NCBI GenBank assembly: GCA_046484535.1
Contig: JAWOIT010000074.1
Location: 1 to 9,867, forward strand
Source: JAPHTQ01 sp046484535
Lineage (GTDB): Bacteria > Pseudomonadota > Gammaproteobacteria > Thiohalomonadales > Thiohalomonadaceae
Direction of reading: 5' to 3'
Length of the DNA: 9,867 nt
In this document: in pieces, positions 6,773 through 9,867 of the stretch
Layout: each line of letters begins with the position of its first letter
Position numbering within the stretch: position 1 is the first letter of the stretch
Notes under the pieces: model-generated
The model's database searches: none
Told to the model about the DNA's origin: nothing
Seen by the model: only the letters and a program-made list of their open reading frames with translations
Position numbers and translations under genes: made by a program

Positions 6773-7630
6773 ACCGGTGGCAACCTTGAGCGCCGGTTCT
6801 TCCCCTTCGCACTCTTGCGGCGGCGCTTTTTTCGTTAACGGCACGTCAGGCTGCGCGTGGCGCTCGTGCAGGAAGCGCAACACCTCAGCGCGGAAGTGGT
6901 TGTAGGCGGGGTCGTCGGCCAGGGCGAGGCGGTGACGCGGCCGCTCCAACTTGATATCCAGAATCTCGCCGACGGTGGCGGAGGGGCCGTTACTCATCAT
7001 CACAATACGATCGGAGAGCAGTACCGCCTCGTCCACATCGTGGGTGATCATGATCACGGTGTTGTTGAGGTCCGCCTGGATCTCCATCAACGAGTCCTGC
7101 ATGTGAGTGCGGGTGAGCGAATCGAGCGCGCCGAACGGCTCGTCCATGAGCAACACCTTGGGCTCCATCGCCAGGGCCCGGGCGATACCGACACGCTGTT
7201 TCATGCCGCCGGAGATCTCATCGGGGCGACGCTCCAGGGCGTGCCCCATATGCACCAGTTCCAGGTTATGCACGGTCCAGTCGTGGCGCTGCTGTTTGCT
7301 GCGGGTCTTCCTGAATACCTGATCCACGGCGAGACGCACGTTCTCGTACACGGTCAGCCACGGCAGCAGCGAATGGTTCTGAAAGACCACCGCACGATCA
7401 GGACCGGGCTCGTCCACCTCGCGATTTTCAAGCAGCACTCCGCCGCTGCTTGCCTGCAACAAACCGGCGACGATGTTCAGCACCGTCGACTTGCCGCAGC
7501 CGGAGTGGCCGATGAGCGAGATGAATTCGCCCTTGTCAATCTTCAGCGAGATGTCGTCGAGGACGTTCAACGGACCGTTATCGGTGTCGAAGGTAATGCT
7601 CAGGTTTTCCAGGCTCAGGTAAGCAGACAT
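6770..7630 (-). CDS. nrtC: Nitrate/nitrite ABC transporter ATP-binding protein
   Basis: ATPase that drives nitrate uptake through NrtB at the cytoplasmic face of the inner membrane. The product is 286 residues and has every ABC motif: Walker A GHSGCGKST (41-49), Q-loop Q84 (VVFQNHSLLPW), signature ISGGMKQR (139-146), Walker B VLLMDEP (159-165), D-loop and switch H197 (ITHD). It consists of one ATPase domain plus a polar tail of about 30 residues (QPDVPLTKKAPPQECEGEEP). Cyanobacterial NrtC has an additional NrtA-like C-terminal domain; here a similar domain is encoded by the next gene. By length it also matches NrtD or Klebsiella NasD, so the symbol depends on convention. The ATG at 7630 has AGGAG 8 bases upstream (7639-7643). 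A repeat element separates it from nrtB. Confidence 0.95.
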   Translation of the reverse strand: MSAYLSLENLSITFDTDNGPLNVLDDISLKIDKGEFISLIGHSGCGKSTVLNIVAGLLQASSGGVLLENREVDEPGPDRAVVFQNHSLLPWLTVYENVRLAVDQVFRKTRSKQQRHDWTVHNLELVHMGHALERRPDEISGGMKQRVGIARALAMEPKVLLMDEPFGALDSLTRTHMQDSLMEIQADLNNTVIMITHDVDEAVLLSDRIVMMSNGPSATVGEILDIKLERPRHRLALADDPAYNHFRAEVLRFLHERHAQPDVPLTKKAPPQECEGEEPALKVATG

Positions 7631-7651
7631 AGCGTGTTCTCCTAAAAAGCT

Positions 7652-7798
7652 TTCACCGCAAAGGCGCTAAGAGCGCAAAGGTTTGTGTGGATTACCGTGA
7701 CGGTAAAGTCATTGCGTGGACGGGTGTTCTGCGCATCAGGTTTGCATTGAATAAAATCCATCGTTTTTCCTTTGCGCACTTCGCGCCTTTGCGGTGAA
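7652..7798. repeat. Inverted-repeat-bounded intergenic element, copy 3 (nrtB/nrtC junction)
   Basis: A 147-bp element with arms at 7652-7681 and 7769-7798. The 30-base arms match at 28 positions: 16 outer bases are identical, then two single mismatches. It starts 11 bases after the nrtB stop and ends 21 bases before the nrtC start, sparing the nrtC Shine-Dalgarno. The core differs from those of copies 1 and 2 and contains a short perfect palindrome (7692-7706). No transposase, target duplication or U-tract is seen. Confidence 0.92.
7692..7706. promoter_or_regulatory. Short palindrome TTACCG-TGA-CGGTAA in the core of repeat copy 3
   Basis: Perfect 6-bp inverted repeat with a 3-base centre between nrtB and nrtC. 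It could be a small operator-like site or a hairpin tip. I do not recognise a regulator for it, and no promoter hexamers stand out nearby, so the functional call is weak. Confidence 0.25.
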
Positions 7799-7809
7799 TA
7801 TTCTTGTTT

Positions 7810-8832
7810 TCAACGTAAAACCGCATTGCGGTCCCAGGTGACTCGGCGTTGCAGCATGAGCATGCCGCGGTCGAGCAGAAAACCGATGAGGCCGATGGCC
7901 AGCACCGCGACCATGATGCGTGCCAGGGATTCGGAGCTGCCGTTTTGAAACTCGTCCCAGACGAATTTGCCCAGGCCGGGATTCTGCGCCAGCATCTCGG
8001 CGGCGATGAGCACCATCCAACCGATGCTTAAGCTAAGGCGCAGGCCGGTGAACATCATCGGCGTGGCGGAGGGCAGGATGATCTTGACGGTCTTGGTCAG
8101 CCGGCCGAGGCGCAACACGCGGCTGACGTTGATCAGATCCTTGTCCACCGAGGAGACGCCGACGGTGGTGTTGATGATGGTCGGCCACAGGCAGCAAAGG
8201 GTGACGGTGATCGCCGAGGTGACGAAGGATTTATCGAACAGCGGGTCGTCACTGACATAGACCGCGCTGACCACGATGGTGACCAGTGGCAGCCAGGCCA
8301 ATGGTGAGACCGGTTTGAAGACCTGAATCAGCGGATTGAGGGCCTGATAGAGGGTGGCGCTCATACCGCAGACGATGCCGATGGGTATGGCGATGATCGA
8401 GGCGAGCAAAAAGCCGGTCGCCACGGTGAGCAGGCTGGTGCCGATCTGATCGAAGAAGGTCGGCGCACCGGTATAGGGGCGGATTTTCGGCTGGTAGTCC
8501 GGATCATGTTCGATGCGCGCGGTGTTGCGCAGCTCCTGGCGCTCGTAGAAGGCCGCCTCCTTTTCCCGTGAGGCCTGGTGCTCCTTGTAGAGCTGCATCG
8601 TCTGTTCCCAGACCTTTGCCGGTCCGGGCAGGGTACCGAGGGAAGTTTCGATCTTCGATGCAGCGGCGCTCCAGATCGCCAGGAACACGACGATGGCGAT
8701 CACGGGGGTTAGCAGATTTCGGCTCAGAGAGGTTGCCAGTCTGGCGAACCGTTCTCCCTGCAAGGTTCCTTGAATGCGGTCCATCCAGAGCGCATTGAAG
8801 GTGCTGCGTGGGTTAAAGATGTTTGTACTCAT
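7810..8832 (-). CDS. nrtB: Nitrate/nitrite ABC transporter permease
   Basis: Inner-membrane channel subunit of the nitrate importer, 340 residues. About six hydrophobic segments are visible at residues 40-58, 133-156, 176-193, 203-224, 263-283 and 305-327. The binding-protein-dependent permease (EAA-like) coupling loop lies around 238-265 (RVLRLGRLTKTVKIILP, then TGLRLSLSIGWM) and would contact the ATPase. Between the first and second helices is a charged stretch (about 76-120, with KEHQASREKEAAFYERQE) that is longer than in the roughly 275-residue cyanobacterial NrtB. The ATG at 8832 has AGAGG 7 bases upstream (8840-8844). It follows nrtA after a 60-base gap with a hairpin and precedes nrtC across a repeat element. 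Cyanate and bicarbonate permeases are close relatives, but the linked reductases point to nitrate. Confidence 0.94.
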   Translation of the reverse strand: MSTNIFNPRSTFNALWMDRIQGTLQGERFARLATSLSRNLLTPVIAIVVFLAIWSAAASKIETSLGTLPGPAKVWEQTMQLYKEHQASREKEAAFYERQELRNTARIEHDPDYQPKIRPYTGAPTFFDQIGTSLLTVATGFLLASIIAIPIGIVCGMSATLYQALNPLIQVFKPVSPLAWLPLVTIVVSAVYVSDDPLFDKSFVTSAITVTLCCLWPTIINTTVGVSSVDKDLINVSRVLRLGRLTKTVKIILPSATPMMFTGLRLSLSIGWMVLIAAEMLAQNPGLGKFVWDEFQNGSSESLARIMVAVLAIGLIGFLLDRGMLMLQRRVTWDRNAVLR

Positions 8833-8862
8833 GGTTATGCCTCTTGTTCTCTTTCACCAATG

Positions 8863-8884
8863 GCCCGGGTGATTCCCCCCGGGC
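8863..8884. other. G+C-rich hairpin between nrtA and nrtB
   Basis: GCCCGGG at 8863-8869 pairs perfectly with CCCGGGC at 8878-8884 across an 8-base loop, starting 8 bases after the nrtA stop. No U-run follows in the direction of transcription, so it is not a standard terminator. A stem in this place could protect the 3' end of nrtA mRNA or slow read-through, allowing more binding protein than membrane subunits; that role is inferred. Confidence 0.6.
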
Positions 8885-8892
8885 GACGGATG

Positions 8893-9867
8893 TCAGATCC
8901 GCTCCTTGCCCTTCAGGCCGATGTCGAACTTCCTCAGGTAGTCGTTCGGTTTGTGGCCGTTGTAGGTGATGCTGTCGATGAAGTGGGTCTGCGGCGCACG
9001 GAAACCGTCCTCCCGGGCAAAGTCCGGGAACTCCCCGGCCTTCATCTTTCCCTCGGCGATCAGCTCCTTGGCGGCTTCAGCGTAGATGTCCGGGCGGTAG
9101 ACCTTTTTGGCGATATCCATGTACCAGCTGTCGGCTTTGTGCTCGGCGATCTGGCCCCAGCGGCGCATCTGCGTGAGGTACCAGATGGCGTCGGAGTAGT
9201 AGGGGTAGGTGGCGTTGTAGCGGAAGAAGACGTTGAAGTCGGGAACCTCGCGCTTGTCACCCTTTTCGTACTCGAAGGTGCCGGTCATGGAGTTGGCGAT
9301 GACCTCATAGTCGGCGCCGACGTATTGCGGTTTGGCGAGGATCTTCACCGCTTCGGGGCGGTTGGCGTTATTGTTCTCGTCGAGCCACCGGGCGGCGCGG
9401 ATCAGCGCCTTGACCACCTTTTTGTGGGTGATCGGGTTCTTCTCGGCCCAGGCGCTGGAGACGCCGAACACCTTCTCCGGGTTGTCCTTCCAGATCTCAT
9501 AGTCGGTGATCACCGGCACGCCGATCCCCTTGAACACCGCCTGCTGGTTCCACGGCTCGCCCACGCAGTAGCCGTGGATGGTGCCGGCCTCCATGGTGGC
9601 CGGCATCTGCGGTGGCGGGGTCACGGAGAGCAGGGCGTCGGCTTTGAGGGTACCGCTGGTATCGCCCTTGGCCGGGGCGTAGTATCCGGGATGAATGCCG
9701 CCGGCGGCGAGCCAGTAGCGCAACTCGTAGTTGTGGGTGGAGACGGGGAAGACCATGCCCATTTTGAACGGCTTACCCTCCTTTTTGTACTTCTCCACGA
9801 CCGGCTTGAGGCTGTCGGCCTTGATCGGGTGAACCGGCTTGCCGTCGCCCTGCTTGGGAACATGGGG
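8893..9867 (-). CDS. nrtA: Periplasmic nitrate-binding protein of the ABC importer (5' end cut off by window edge)
   Basis: Solute receptor that delivers nitrate to NrtB. The frame is open from 9867 to a TGA at 8893, giving 324 residues; a GTG at 9798 is internal, because the reading frame upstream of it (PHVPKQGDGKPVHPIKADSL) is also typical NrtA. Roughly the first quarter, including any export signal, is outside the window. Visible motifs are VSTHNYELRYW, VTPPPQMP, GYCVGEPWN, NPEKVFGV, MTGTFEYEKGD and FNVFFRYNATYPY. The His of STHN, the Pro triplet, the Val of CVGEP and the Lys of PEKV line up with the nitrate pocket known from cyanobacterial NrtA. It is the first visible gene of the operon and is followed by a hairpin and nrtB. 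The related CmpA binds bicarbonate, but the pocket Lys and the neighbouring reductases favour nitrate. Confidence 0.95.
   Translation of the reverse strand, partial: PHVPKQGDGKPVHPIKADSLKPVVEKYKKEGKPFKMGMVFPVSTHNYELRYWLAAGGIHPGYYAPAKGDTSGTLKADALLSVTPPPQMPATMEAGTIHGYCVGEPWNQQAVFKGIGVPVITDYEIWKDNPEKVFGVSSAWAEKNPITHKKVVKALIRAARWLDENNNANRPEAVKILAKPQYVGADYEVIANSMTGTFEYEKGDKREVPDFNVFFRYNATYPYYSDAIWYLTQMRRWGQIAEHKADSWYMDIAKKVYRPDIYAEAAKELIAEGKMKAGEFPDFAREDGFRAPQTHFIDSITYNGHKPNDYLRKFDIGLKGKERI

Overview
The window carries most of a bacterial assimilatory nitrate operon, all on the minus strand. In transcription order (right to left) it holds: the 3' part of nrtA (periplasmic nitrate-binding protein), nrtB (permease), nrtC (ATPase), a second NrtA-like protein with no signal peptide, nirB and nirD (NAD(P)H nitrite reductase), and the 5' part of nasA (molybdenum nitrate reductase). 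Both ends are cut by the window edge. The first open codon of nrtA and the last codons of nasA run off the sequence, so the operon promoter and anything downstream of nasA cannot be seen. Protein content, gene order and fairly high G+C suggest a proteobacterium, most likely a gammaproteobacterium; that assignment is an inference and I cannot name a genus.

The pathway is complete in outline. NrtA captures nitrate (and probably nitrite) outside the inner membrane, NrtB and NrtC import it, NasA reduces nitrate to nitrite in the cytoplasm, and NirBD reduces nitrite to ammonium. The extra NrtA-like protein sits directly after the ATPase. This is the same order as the two halves of cyanobacterial NrtC (ATPase followed by an NrtA-like regulatory domain), so it may be a free-standing regulatory module. 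A NasS-like nitrate sensor is the main alternative.

The six gene junctions fall into two styles. At two of them (nrtC/nrtA-like and nrtA-like/nirB) the Shine-Dalgarno sequence overlaps the previous stop codon, which suggests translational coupling. Three others (nrtB/nrtC, nirB/nirD, nirD/nasA) are each almost exactly filled by one copy of the same repeat element. These elements are 117 to 171 bp long, have near-identical terminal inverted repeats (TTCACCGCAAAGGCGCAAAG plus about 10 bases), and have unrelated cores. The sixth junction (nrtA/nrtB) holds a short, perfect G+C-rich hairpin. The placement of the repeats is the most unusual non-coding signal here, because they could fold into long stems in the mRNA and divide the operon into separately processed segments.

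I see no RNA genes, transposase genes, CRISPR array or phage genes. No stretch over 300 bases lacks a gene.
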